DNA from: Pelomyxa schiedti
Lineage: Eukaryota > Evosea > Pelobiontida > Pelomyxidae
Length of the DNA stretch: 61,840 nucleotides
Direction: 5' to 3'
Assembly (NCBI GenBank): GCA_020536535.1
Contig: JAHLWZ010000880.1
Coordinates: 1 to 61,840, forward strand
Below the pieces are notes generated by a model. The model saw nothing but the letters and a program-made list of their open reading frames with translations, ran no database searches and was not told where the DNA came from. The translations under genes were made by a program, and so were the position numbers. Each line of letters opens with the position of its first letter. The first letter of the stretch is position 1. Shown here piece after piece: positions 43,504 through 55,100 of this stretch.

Positions 43504-44665
43504 TCAGCAGCACCCACCCTTTTTTTTGTTCGGTACAAGACCGGGTTTCACCTTGATCAACTCTTCCTTGGGGGCAACTTTGAATCTGGTGGTTTCCAAA
43601 GATTAGTTTCCAAAAAAACACCTGAAGTCCGCCAAACCTGGTAGAAACAGCTTTTGCCATGGTTGCAATAGCCTCTTCTGTCCGGTCACCAGTTTTTACA
43701 CTCATTTCCCTGAGAGTGAGGTAAATAAGGGAAATTGAGAGAGGTTGTCGCCTACAGGTAGGGTATCTGCAACTCATCAGAGAGCTCCTATGGGAATTGA
43801 CAATGAATAAGAGTTGAAGAAATAAAGGGAAAGGCTACATTGGCCATTTCTACTGTTACAGCGCGTTCTGCTATATCGGTTTTATTTCCCAGGAGAAGCT
43901 GGTGTCATTGAGTACTTGCAAATGACAAAATCAATCCTGGTGTACCTTGCAACAATTCTCATCTGCATAGTTCTCCAAATCAGAATTCCAATTTCTGACA
44001 TTTTCGAAAGTTTTCGGTTCAGAAACGTCAAACAAAATGAAAACTCCTTGTATTCCTCTAAAGTCTAAAATAGAAGTCAACTATGCGAGGTTTTTGCAGC
44101 TCTTTAGTACTTACAGCTTCCGGTTAGGGTGCGGTATCGTTCTTGTCCTGGAGAAGTTAAAATATGCCAACTGAATAGGCGGGGAAAAAGAAGCAAACAA
44201 GACACACCAGCGGTGTCGCGCTGGCAAACAAAGTCAATACAAAGCTTAGTTAACAAAGGTACAAACCAATTTGAGCTTGACTACTTCTCCATCAAGTGTG
44301 ACATCATGCAAAAGCTTGTAAAATGTTACTAACATTTATGTGGAGGCACAAAACATACAAATTCCGGTGCAGGCACTGCTACTTCAACGCCAAATTTACC
44401 GGTCTTCGAGAGTGTTAGGCCGAAAGGCCAAGGAAAGGCAAAACATACAACTAGTCTATTGAGAAACGAAGTCTTCCCGACATTAGGATCACCGAGTACC
44501 ACAATACAATGGAGATCGTCACTGCGTTGTGTTGAGCCGGAGGAGGGGGGAAAAAAACAATTGTGTTTGAAAATTGGGGGAAAAAAAAAAAGGAGGTTAT
44601 GAGTGGCGTAAAATAACACAAGAGAGGGAGAAAGCCGGTGACTCGGCCATCGCATACGCCGCCAT
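43504..44665 (-). CDS. Rab-type small GTPase
   Basis: Many short exons. Exon 1 MAAYAMA joins DDLHCIVVLGDPNVGKTSF, the P-loop. Then LLHDVTLDGEVVKLKL (switch I side), DTAGQERYRTLTGSC (G3, rebuilt across an intron), GIQGVFILFDVSEPKTFENV, LLLGNKTDIAERAVTVEMAN (G4 NKTD) and EMSVKTGDRTEEAIATMA (G5). The last exon, entered after AACCACCAG, reads FKVAPKEELIKVKPG and ends KKKGGCC, a double-cysteine prenylation site (stop at 43504-43506). Rab proteins steer vesicle traffic; the subfamily is not clear. The position of the exon 1 donor is uncertain. Confidence 0.85.
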
Positions 44666-45038
44666 GATCAACTACCGGCCCGTCGGCTTTTGTGATGTTT
44701 TTTTTCTGTTGTGGGTTTTTTCTTTTTTTTTTTTCACAATGCCAGTTCGTCGAAGAATCACTGTTTTTTTTCTGCCCGCACATTCTATTTTCGGCTCGAT
44801 CCGGCCCCCAAAGCAGGCAGACATTTCTCTCTGGTGCGATCTATCAAACACATAGTTCCTCAAGCAAGAAGGGTTTTAATTGGAAGAAGTTGAGGGAGGT
44901 TTGTGTTTCCTCTGGAGATTCGAAACAGGTGCAGAGGTCGTTCAAACGAAGCGCACGAAAAAATTTCGCCTCCCCGAACGGGAGACCAACCCGCACCAGT
45001 CGGTTAGAAAACAGCAACAAAAAGAAAACAAAGCGCAG
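44666..45038. promoter_or_regulatory. Divergent promoter region, Rab and cyclase-like receptor
   Basis: 373 bp between the divergent starts. It contains long T runs (44699-44735) and a CAGGTGCAG-containing stretch. No other coding signal is seen. Confidence 0.35.
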
Positions 45039-48000
45039 ATGGCTGATCCAGAAGGTAGCACCTCCAAGGCCAACGACACGGCCGAGGTACCCGCCTCCCA
45101 GTCAACCTCCGCACTGTGCCGCCACCCCCGGCACCAGCCCGCGCGCCGGGCCGACGACGCGGCCGATGGCGCCGCGGCCTCGGCGCGCAGCCACCACAGA
45201 AGCGACCGCGACGCGCCCGAGCGCGACGCGAACGCGGCGGCCGGCGACTCCGACGACGACGACGACGATGGAGGCGGCAACGGCTGCGGGTACGGCGCCG
45301 GCTCGGGCGACGCCGACGGCAGGGAGACCACGACGACGATGATGATGACAACCACCACCAAGAAGAAGCGCAAAAAACGCCGGCACGGCAGGTCGCACAG
45401 CACCGCGGCCGCGAGCGACGACGACGGCGGGGGCGCCGCCACCACGTCGTGCTCGGCGTCGTCGGCCTCGAGCGAGAGCGATGGCGGCGGCCGCGGCGGC
45501 GGCGACAGCCCCGAGTTCTACTCGCAGACCCACAGCATCGTGCTCATCTCTACGTCGAGGTCGACGCCAAAGACCACGCCCAAGTCCACCGTCAGCGGCG
45601 ACCGCGAGTCCGTCGAGCTCAGCACTTTCGCCGCGGCCGCGGCCGCGGCCGCCGTCGCAGGCTCCGCCGCCAACTCGAGCTTCAACGACGCCGCTTCGCG
45701 GAAATCAGAGGGCGGGGAGAAGGGCGGCGGCGGCGGATTCTTCCGCAGGGCAAAAGCCAAGGTCACCCCGGCCGAGGAGCCATTCGACGAAGCCGAGTCG
45801 TACGACCTGAGCGACGCCAGTACGCACGAGATCAAGGCCAGGGCTTCCGAGCACAGCGACAGCGCGGCGCTGCTGCAGCAGCGGGTCACGATGCAGCAAC
45901 TTAGGAAGGCCATGGGGTGCGACGAGGACTACTCCAGGCACCCCCCGCCTCAGCAGCACAGGCTCTGCGACGTTGTCAAGACTATTGGGTCGCCAGAGCT
46001 GGGCCACAGCATCAGCCCTTCTGCGGTCGTTCAGATAGCCGCCTTGCAGCCCACGAAGCTGCCGGCCAAGCGCGTGATCACATCCGTGGGACGCGCTCAT
46101 CTCTCCGTCTGGCTGAACACGAAGCTGGGAAGGATTTTCGCCGCCAACTTGGTTTGCGTTGCCTGTATTTTATGTGCTTGCTATGGCACTGGTGTTGGGC
46201 TGACCCTGTGGAGCGCTTGTGTACAGCTGGATAGTGCCACCACGGAAACAGCAAAGCTTTTAGCTTCGCGTTGTACTGGGATGGATCATCAAACTGACAA
46301 TGACACTGTCAGTGAAAAGCTCAATACATTAGAATTTGAGGGCATCGTGCTGGCCTCACGCTACCTTAAAAGAACATGGTCAAGACTTCTTGACACCCCA
46401 AGAGTACACTTCTGAGATTCTTTGCACGGATTTCCAATCATCCTTTAGGTACCTGACCAGGAGGAGCTCGACTCCTATGAGTGGTTTTACTATAATGACA
46501 CGAATACAACCTTGTATAATAACAAATATCGACCAGGCCATTCACACACTTGCTTCTGTAACCCAGATGTAACACAACAGGTACCTTTCTTCCATAGCAA
46601 GCAATCGATGGTAATGAAACAAAGGAAATTGAGGAGTATGCGTGGAGAACGGGAGGTATTGATTCAATCCTAGGTGATATTCAATATGCTTTTCCGGCAA
46701 TACGTCTATTGTACTACAGTGGTGCCAATACGTAGTGCGCCACTTCTGTCCCCCCTACCTCACCGTAAATAGATTTGTGCGAACATTTCCCTGGCTTCCA
46801 GATGAATGTCACAACTACACAGACTGGTCTCTGCTCCCGTGGTTTTATCTGGCAGACCCGCAACACAATCCTGAAAATAAAACTGTCTTTACTAATTTGT
46901 ACCAGGCGAGAGCAATATCCTTCTTTTTTACCCTAATATCTTTTCACAGGACCCATATACATTGGAGTGGATGATAAGCTGCCTAACTCCAATATATCGA
47001 GTCAAAAACAACGTAACAGTATTCGATGGTGTTCTAGGTGCCTCCGCTACAGTAATCTTCATCAGTTTCTTCTCACATATGTGTAGGGCTCGATATTATA
47101 ACCACAGCCATACTAGACGCGCTTAATCACATAAGCTTACCCTGGAATGGACACCTCATGCTTATTGGGGAGGATGGTACTATCATTGCTGCTAATTCCA
47201 ATTCTACCAACGAATGGGATATCTATAAGCTCTATGCCTCCTTGGGCGAGTTTGTCAATATAAACGACTTGAACGACACACTTTCCAAGGAAATAGCTTC
47301 TGCCATTGTAAATGACAGGTTCCAAGATTTAGAACCCTACCATAATTAACAAGGGAAAGGGGGTTTTTTTGGTCATCGACTGGAATACTTGTTTCTTGGT
47401 ATACTTTGACTAGTAGCATGAAATTGGTACCGCCATCTCTTGCAAATTTCTGGTAACTTCCAGTAGGTTATGTTACTAGAAGATGCCCCAACCGCAGGGT
47501 TCAAACGTAATGCAATAACATACTCGATCATTACTGGTGTCTGCGGCGTTTCTGCACTCTCCATATCACTGATTGTTTTGGGTACATACCTTTTTATACA
47601 GGTTCTACTCCAAATATTCTTATTATTACTCAACGTAGTTAGATAAGTCACGTTACCAAGACAATAATATCTCCACTTGAAAACATTGAAGGGGCGGCTG
47701 TAAGTCTTGGAGCAGGGAACTTTGATGTCTTTATTCCTCCACACCCAATCATAGAACTTAATCACACGGGAGATGTAATAATGCACATAAGTAGAAAGCT
47801 GGAGGTACTGTTACTTTCATTGGGTTTTTTTTTTAACACAACCCAGAATACCATCGAGAAGATTAGAATGGTCAGTAAAGCTTCGGAAGCTTTCATTCCA
47901 AAGAAAATTGTTGATTTACTTGGGAAACGGGAGTTGACCCAACTTATGTTGAATGATTGTTGTCGATGGCAAGAAATGTCTGGTAAGAGCATTGGAGTCC

Positions 48001-49109
48001 AATTTATCTCACTAGAAAACAGTTCTGTTCCTGCACATTGATAACATACTGGCTGTGGCAGAGCAGCTGCCTCACACATCACTATTCCAGTTACTGAACT
48101 CATTTTTCGGACAAGTGATTCCAGAAATTATAAAATACAAAGGCTTTGTTGACAAATATTTGGGTATGACTCCTTTGTTGAGGATAGCACTGACTTTAAT
48201 TAGGTGGGAGCATCATAGTGGTAAAATTCCTTTTTCCGTTCTTCCCCCATTGTTTGGCTGATTTTTTTTAACTATTTCCAAATAGCTGTTTCCCTATTCC
48301 CCAGAAGATGCTGTTGGTTGCTGTGTCACCTTGACACTCACTATCCAGGAGTTCAATGCCGCACGGGGGACAATGCCAGAACTTGTTGTTGGTATGGGAG
48401 TGGCAACAGGTCCCATCATTATTGGAACGGTTGGTGTTGAACACCGCCTGGTACAGCCATTTTTTTTAAAACTAACTCGAACTTCTCTCCTTGCTAACCA
48501 CCTACTAAGGATGTCAACGCTGTTGGTGAAACTTCCGAAATTGCAATGAAATTAGCCCTTTCTACCAGGCTCTTTGGGAGTAGTCCTCAGTGCGTTTATG
48601 CACTTGCTCTTGGGACATCTCTCACCAAATGCCCGCACTATCTCCGTTCCACATCCAGACTTGTAGGTAGTATAAGCATGAGATCACAGCGGGGAAAAGT
48701 GCTCGAGGTTCAACACCTATAAAACATGTTTAATGGCACATTCTCCTTCAACTAACTGGGTTTTCTTTTTTCAAACCAAAAAAAAAAAAAAAAAAAAAAG
48801 GTATTTGAGCTTGTATCCCCCAGCGACCCACACCGCAGCTCCAAACTCCAAAACGCAAAAATTTTGGAGGGGGCTATACACCACTTCTCCCAACGCAGGA
48901 TAGGGGACTGTGTACATACCCTGGAACAACTACCCTGCCACCAGTCAGGTGATGACGCCGTGGCCGAGCTGTATATTCAGAAAACTAACACTTACCTCCA
49001 ACAAGGGGGCCCACCGCCTCCTACACCACAAGCAACAGGTCCAACTGCAAACCACACCAGCCACCTCAAGTACTGTGAACTGTGCCTCTTTGACAAATTA
49101 GATGTGTAA
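45039..49109 (+). CDS. Transmembrane receptor with dCache-like sensor and degenerate class III nucleotide cyclase domain
   Basis: The ATG at 45039 (MADPEGSTSKAN) opens a GC-rich, low-complexity cytosolic region of about 360 residues. A first membrane helix (FAANLVCVACILCACYG) follows, then an extracellular region on about eight exons typical of a dCache sensor: WFYYNDTN, GGIDSILGDIQYAFPAIR, WSLLPWFYLADPQ, DIITTAILDALNHI, LIGEDGTIIAANSNS. A second helix (ITGVCGVSALSISLIVL) and a HAMP-like segment (VTKTIISPLENIEGAA) lead to FIPKKIVDLLGKREL, the usual entry to the cyclase domain. The domain is present to ALALGTSLTKC and then FELVSP. Both metal-binding Asp positions are replaced: FLHI for FADI (His codon 48034-48036) and KYLGGSIIVLF for KxxGDxxxAxF (Gly codon 48206-48208). 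VGETSEIAMKL has Glu and Lys in place of the catalytic Asn and Arg. The tail ends at 49109. Confidence 0.8.
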
Positions 49110-49295
49110 AAAAACCATACCAGAGGAAATACCACCACACGCACCAAAACTGGTGTGTGCCGTGGTAACTACCAACTAAGTTTTTTTTAAAAAAAAAAAG
49201 GTGGGGTAAAACCCACCAGTATTTCCCTTTTGTTTGGTTGTTTGTAAAGTACATTTGACTCTGTGGTGCTGCTGCAATTTCCACACAGTGAATAA

Positions 49296-51387
49296 TCACC
49301 AGCGTATTTTGTTGGTCTTGGAGTCAATTAATTTTACACTGTCTGATTTGAGTGCTGGGCAGGTATTCTCTAGTGTTGGCCTTCTCGTGTATGTAACTCT
49401 CGCAAAGAAAGTAAGCAGGCAGGACACAATTAATACAACGGTCTCCACAGGGTTCAACCACTCGAGAGGGGCATAGTTGAACGTTACACAAATAACAAGC
49501 AGTAAAACGTTGTATAGCAGGGCAATGAGCCCAGTGCTCGTGCCTTCGTTAACAGGAAAGGTTGCTTCTGCTTCCATTTCCAGAAAAATAGGATACATGG
49601 ATCTGTTGGTACAATTTAGTGAGAAACCAGATTATGCAGGTTACCCTTGGAAAAAGCCTGCAAGAGACATAGCAGTAAAAACGTTTGCCATGGAGGATGG
49701 AAGAACAGTGTTGGTGAGAAAGGGTAATGGCAGACTGAGAGATAGCCACAGGAAGCAGGCAATTGCTAATAGAAACTCAGTCATCACTATTACTTTCAAA
49801 CGGGATGGTAGAATCTTAGCCGCAAGAGCACTGCTCAAGAAACACCCAGAGATTGCTGATAGCAGTCATTCGACGTCTCAAAGAAACGGGGAAATACCAG
49901 ATATAACGTTAGAAAATGTCATCCATAGGGATTGCTCCTCACTGAAGTTACACTCAACTAGAAGCTTCTGAATTGATAAAGTCCATCCAGCAGAAACCCC
50001 AGCCTCCAAACCAGCAGCTGAGATTAGCAAGAAAGAGTTCAGTCGCTAAAGGCACAGTTATCAACGCTATATGTAGAATGCGTTTACTTGGAAGCATATT
50101 TGCAGACAACGAATAAACTTCCGCGGAATAAGTGTTTTAACTTTCGGGTATCCGGTATTGGGTGTCTGCTGAAATTAGACAAGTTTGAGGGAACTCGGTC
50201 ATACTGGTAAAGGGGGTCGCTCTGCTAACCGCTGAGTGCGTGCAGCTGGACTTGGGGGATGCATCGGACTGGCCGGGAAAAAAAAGGTTATAAACGCCAG
50301 AGGTACCACGGAAATAGCAACTTCTAGATACAGAAGTTTGGGAACGTCTTTGCTTTCTTTCACTATCAGTTGCCCAAGGACAAAGCCTTGAAGTAGCTGG
50401 TAAGAGAAAGTTGAGTGGAAATAGAATACTTAGAGCTAGCCCCACAGGACTAAAGAAGTAGGCAATAGCTGTCGCCAGTGCACGCTCGCTGTCAGGGAAC
50501 CATGTGCATGATAACTGTGCTACTGACGACATAACTGCAGGACAAGCAAGCGCGACAAGGATTTGTCCTACATGAAGAATTATCTAGGTGGTGTCAAACA
50601 TAAAAGTATCAGGTGTGTTTGGTACCGAGACCCCAGATTTTTGTCTCGAAGTCTCGGAGAGAAAGCACGGAATAGTACGTATACAACAACCTAAGAATAC
50701 AACCCAAACACCACATAGCATACACAGACTGAACATTAAAACCAACAGGTAATTAACATCCTTTACATTCATAAAACAGCGCAGTTGAACAATACAAAAA
50801 TGACAGTACAAGGACACACGAGGGTGCAATATGGGAAACGGGCAGTTAAAAACTAGAAGGTGAATCATTGGGATACAAACCGTAGGCCATTTTGTTTCGT
50901 TAACAGTAAACAGACAAAGGGAGCTACCAGAATGTAAACAACAGGACCCCAGTAAAGCAGAATACTGACGGCAGTGGCACTAATTCCATAGTACTCAACT
51001 ACAGCATCCCCTTTCACTGGTTGGCGGTAGGGGGTTGGAAATAAAAAGAAAACCTAGTGCAGAGGAGAAAGTCAACCTATGGATAGAGGGTGGGGGGAGA
51101 GGTGAATGGCACATAAATGAAGAATACAATTACCAACAGATGCATTGCTCACAAGCAAAGTAAGCAAAAATACTCAAAATGTACCATCTCTTCTTCTCCA
51201 CTTTAATTTTTGTTCTGTTTGGCTTTTAAGGAGAAAACAGCAATAAAAAAAACTCTACAAACTTGTATGTGCTTGCCAAAAGTGGCGTAGCAGCAGGAGT
51301 TGCCAGTCTTTGTATTGGCGAGGGCGGTGTGACGATAATTGCATCCGGCGTGAACGCATCTGTGATTGTCTTCTTCGAGGAGGGCAT
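49296..51387 (-). CDS. Second SLC49-family (FLVCR/DIRC2-like) MFS transporter
   Basis: The best start is the ATG at 51387 (MPSSKKTITDAFTPD), giving a short cytosolic leader before helix 1 (KKRWYILSIFAYFACEQC). Further exons give helix 2 (GISATAVSILLYWGPVVYIL), helix 3 (LCGVWVVFLGCCIRTIPC), helix 4 (ILHVGQILVALACPAVMSSV) and the family motif SCTWFPDSERALATAIAYFF. Later helices are VIVMTEFLLAIACFLWLSL and, in the last exon, FLEMEAEATFPVNEGTSTG then VVLIVSCLLTFFARVTY, stop at 49296. WGP, WFP.SERALATAIA and E.E.TFP.NEGTS are SLC49 signatures, here closer to FLVCR proteins than the gene at 3813-6131. FLVCR members move haem or choline; substrate here is unknown. Confidence 0.75.
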
Positions 51388-51517
51388 CGTTGTCACTATT
51401 TGATTTTTTATGTGTTTCTTTTCAGGAGGTGCCCAGATCGCGGCATCTGAAACGTCAATTTTCACTTGAAATTGATGCTTAAGCGAAAAACGACATATTC
51501 AAAAGATTGACAATACA

Positions 51518-52103
51518 TCAGGGGTTTTGGTTTTGATTGGCAGGTTGGGAGGGAGTGGCGTCAGTGGGAGCAGGCGGGCTGGGATCTTTTTCAGTTGTAG
51601 GAATGTTGCTCGGGACTTCTTCCTTCGTGGTGTTGCTTGATGAAGGAACGGGCGTAGGTTCTGGGGCTACTGTTGCTATTGCTATTGCTGTTGGTGTAAT
51701 GGAAGGGGATGGGATTTTTTTGGTATCAGGGGTAACTGGGGGTTGTGGTGTTGTTTGTTCCGATTGGGGCGAGTCTGCTTTGGGAACAGGCTGTGTTGCT
51801 TCCACACTTCCTGGTGCTGTTGATACTGGGGATGCGGATTTGACAGTGGGGTGTGAAGACACTGGCTTGGGTATTTGTTGTGGTGTGGCCAAAGCCGGGT
51901 CAGTTACTACGGGTACAGAGGTTAAGGCAGGAATTGTTGCTGGGACATTGTGAGGCACCTGTGTTAGCTTAGATTGAAAAAGTTTGAAAAAGACGCTAGT
52001 ACAACCGGCTTCGGATCAAATTCCGGGAAGAAAGCTTAGATCACTGAGAAAAAACCCACACAAACGATTTAAGATTACATACACAAATCAACTTCGGGCT
52101 CAT
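51518..52103 (-). CDS. Small Pro/Ser/Thr-rich protein
   Basis: Exon 1 is tiny: ATG at 52103, MSPKLIC, donor TGT/gtatgt. The intron ends at GCTAACACAG before VPHNVPATIPAL in exon 2, which is rich in Pro, Thr, Ser and Ala (PPVTPDTKKIPSPS, SSSNTTKEEVPSNIP) and ends PANQNQNP with a TGA at 51518-51520. About 155 residues. It was considered as the N-terminus of the SLC49 gene, but an in-frame TGA stands before the only usable donor. Possibly a disordered or wall/mucin-like protein; no signal peptide seen. Confidence 0.45.
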
Positions 52104-52152
52104 CTTGCCTGTAATTGTAATCAATAGATGAAATACATTCAAATGGAGGAAG

Positions 52153-55100
52153 TTACAAGCGCTGATATGCAAACATAGGGTCTTCAAGGAAATTTTCTTC
52201 ATCTGAAAGGAAGGAATCGGGTGCTTCGCCCTGTGGGAAGGGGTATTAATGTTCTTCCCAGCTAATGTAATAGAAAGCGTGCTTGAGATAAAGTGGTCTG
52301 CCTAGTGTTCTCCGTGTGCGCATCAGGGTCGGAAGAAACATCAGACAATAGAGGCGGGGACTCGGAACCGTATGTGGCAGCCCGGCTGTGGCTATCACTG
52401 ATCATACTCTCATTGTCATGCCTTGCAAAAGCTCAGTGAAGAATAAAAGGGAGGTATGTAACCCTTGAGATGGAGAGAGCTTCAATAAACCTAATTTTGG
52501 AAGTATTTGAATACTATTGTTTAGAGGTGTAGCTTACCTGTGGGCTCTGTTTGTTGTTGCTCTTCCGAGCAAGTCTCGTTCACTCGCTGAATGACTTTGT
52601 TGTAAATAAGAGTGTCATAGAGGGCGTCAGATACTTCCCTCAATAACTTTTGGTAGCAATCTAGAGCTGATTGACCCTTTGAAGGTCAAGTGATATTACG
52701 AAGAGGAGGACGATACCTGCGCCGAGAAAACAATTTCTTTCAACGTGGATAGAAGTGATTGGTCCTCTAAATAAATATTTAGAGTGGGTAATTTCGAAAT
52801 GAGATTACCTGACACTGTGGGAACTTGGGCAAGAACGGAAAACATTTTATCACAGTCCTTGGGAGTAAAAATGTGGCTGCTTTCGGCACCAGCGCTACCA
52901 GAATCAGACATAAGAGACAGCATCTCAAGATTAAATTTTCTAATGATAATCTGTTTTGTTTAGTTAAAGCAAGCAAGGAGGGCTCTGTACCTCGTTTTCT
53001 ATTATTTCACCCTTGTACTGGCTTGCTATTCTGTCCATTTGTTCTTTGCTTATATCAGCAGTTATGGGCTCTCCTTGCTAAATTCAAATTAAAATTTAAT
53101 TTGGGCATAGATAAGCGAGATAAAAAGATAAGTACTCGTACATCAGGGGGTAAAGAATCCTTAAATTTGTCTGTTAAATGAAGCTAAACAGCTTCTTGTT
53201 ACCTTTATAGAGTTCTCATCTGCTTGTGTAGGTTTGGTAGAACACCTTCATCACAAACTATTAGAATGAAGATGAAAAAGTTAACTCCTACTCTTCAGGG
53301 AGTGGCAGTGCATTTAAAATTCCCTGGCAAGTCGCGATCAGTTGGTTCCCTAATTTCACGGTGACTGTTTATAGCATTAGGGAGTGAGACGTGCTTACCA
53401 TCAAGACCACGTAGCCGCTTTAATAGTGGGAGTAGAAATCCCGCCTTTTCTCGAGAAGCAGTGTGAATTCTCCCTGGTGAAGGCCTTTGAACAGTACATG
53501 ATCTTGCACATAAGAATGCTTCTAGTTGATCTAGTTCTGAAGCAACAAAAGCACAATCCAGTCTTTCTTGCGACTGCCAGGCGTCATTTTCTGATGATAG
53601 GGCATCAAAAGACCTAGGTGCAGAACTTTTTGCTTGTTTTGGTGGGATTCTGTTCGTATTTCCACGTTTTGGTACTACTGCTTTGGGGGCAAGGGGGTTG
53701 GTAATCTTAGAGGCGGAGTTGCGCACAGAGGGCACATTGGCGTGTCCACTCGTTGAGCGGTGGTTTGGTGCAAGCGGTTTTATCTGCACAGGAGGTGCGT
53801 ATCTAGTGTCAGGTGCATACTCTGGAGTTGCACTTTCACTGCAAAAGATGTAGTGAGAAACCTGATGCTCTTAATTAAAAATTGGTAAATACCCTGATGA
53901 CTCTTCATCAAAGAGGTCCTTTTTTGTGTTAAAGATTAAAAAAGGGGTTACCCAAGCACACCTCACAGAACTGGGCAAAAAAGGTAGAATAAAAATTCCG
54001 CCTCTTATTTTTGGGGAGAGATTTAGCATACGCAATTGCCAACTGAAGATCCTACACAAACTATAAGTTAAATCGAAGGTAGAGAAATGTGCTTTCTACC
54101 TGAGAATAAGAAGATTTTTGCTTTCCAGATTGCTTGAGCCCCTGCTGTTTTGTGTTTACTGCATTCATTTTGCTTCTATATTTATGAGCATATAAACAGT
54201 TTGATAAAACTCCCACCTTAATGAATGCATTGCGTCTTGTACATGGTAAATAGACTTCTCACTTTGAGCAAGGAGTGATCTCAAGTTATTAAATCGTTCC
54301 TATTTCTATAAGTGCTGTAGTGGTATTTCATGTTGGTTGCGGACCCGAACGGAATGAATTTCTTTCATTTGAGCCTTCAACTCCAAGTGTAGGCGACGCT
54401 CTTGTTCACTTGCTTCCAGGAGAGCTTTTTTCTGGACAACTGCAATTGGCAAAAAAGGAAAAAGTGGTGGGATCACACATGCTTGTTCTCGTTGATGTAC
54501 TCCCTTGTGTGAGGCAAAATATCTCGGATATTTGACTGGGAATTTCCTTCCACACCATGTCGGTCTGTGGAAAAAGAAATAATGTAACAGACTAAATATT
54601 GCATGGAAAGTACCTTTACCACGTACAACCTCTGCTGCCACAACACCTTGGAGCGGAAGTGTGAATTTTAGATTCTTTTATTGAGGGAAAGGCAACTCAC
54701 GGTGTTGGTGCAAAACATCCGAATTTCTTGAAAATCTTGGTTCGTCAGGTTCTATTTGGCCGTTCAAAAAATTTTGCAGAAAATTGTGTACAAAAAAAAA
54801 ACTTACGAGAGGCCTGGTGCATTCGAGTATAATTCTATAACGACGTTAAAGTTAACACTACATTTGAATGAAAAGTAAGAACCTTAATTTGCTTATTCCA
54901 CAAAGGTGATTCACCCTGTGTCACATTGCGTCTTCCTCCAGGCTGTGGTTGATCTGGTGATGTTTGAGTTGCAGTAGAACGGATTGGTGCGTCTGCGGCT
55001 CTCTCGACATGCCACTGTGGCATGTGTGAGTGTGTAGTATGATGGGGAGCAGCACTCCTAAACAGTCCCTTATGGTTTGGCTCTGCCGGCAGACTAAATA

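Noticed and set aside
45102-45913. Several long frames on both strands in the GC-rich region
   Set aside because: High GC removes stop codons. Only the frame starting at 45039 continues into the membrane helix and sensor exons.
49477-49971. Plus-strand frame of 164 codons
   Set aside because: Overlaps the last helices of the second SLC49 transporter, whose signature FLEMEAEATFPVNEGTS is on the minus strand.
51387-51540. In-frame TGA between the Pro-rich exon and the second SLC49 gene
   Set aside because: It is simpler to treat these as two genes: the Pro-rich protein ends at the TGA, and an in-frame ATG at 51387 gives the transporter a normal short N-terminus.
51537-51953. Plus-strand Gly/Val-rich frame
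   Set aside because: Antisense of the Pro/Ser/Thr-rich exon, which has a good acceptor and natural composition.
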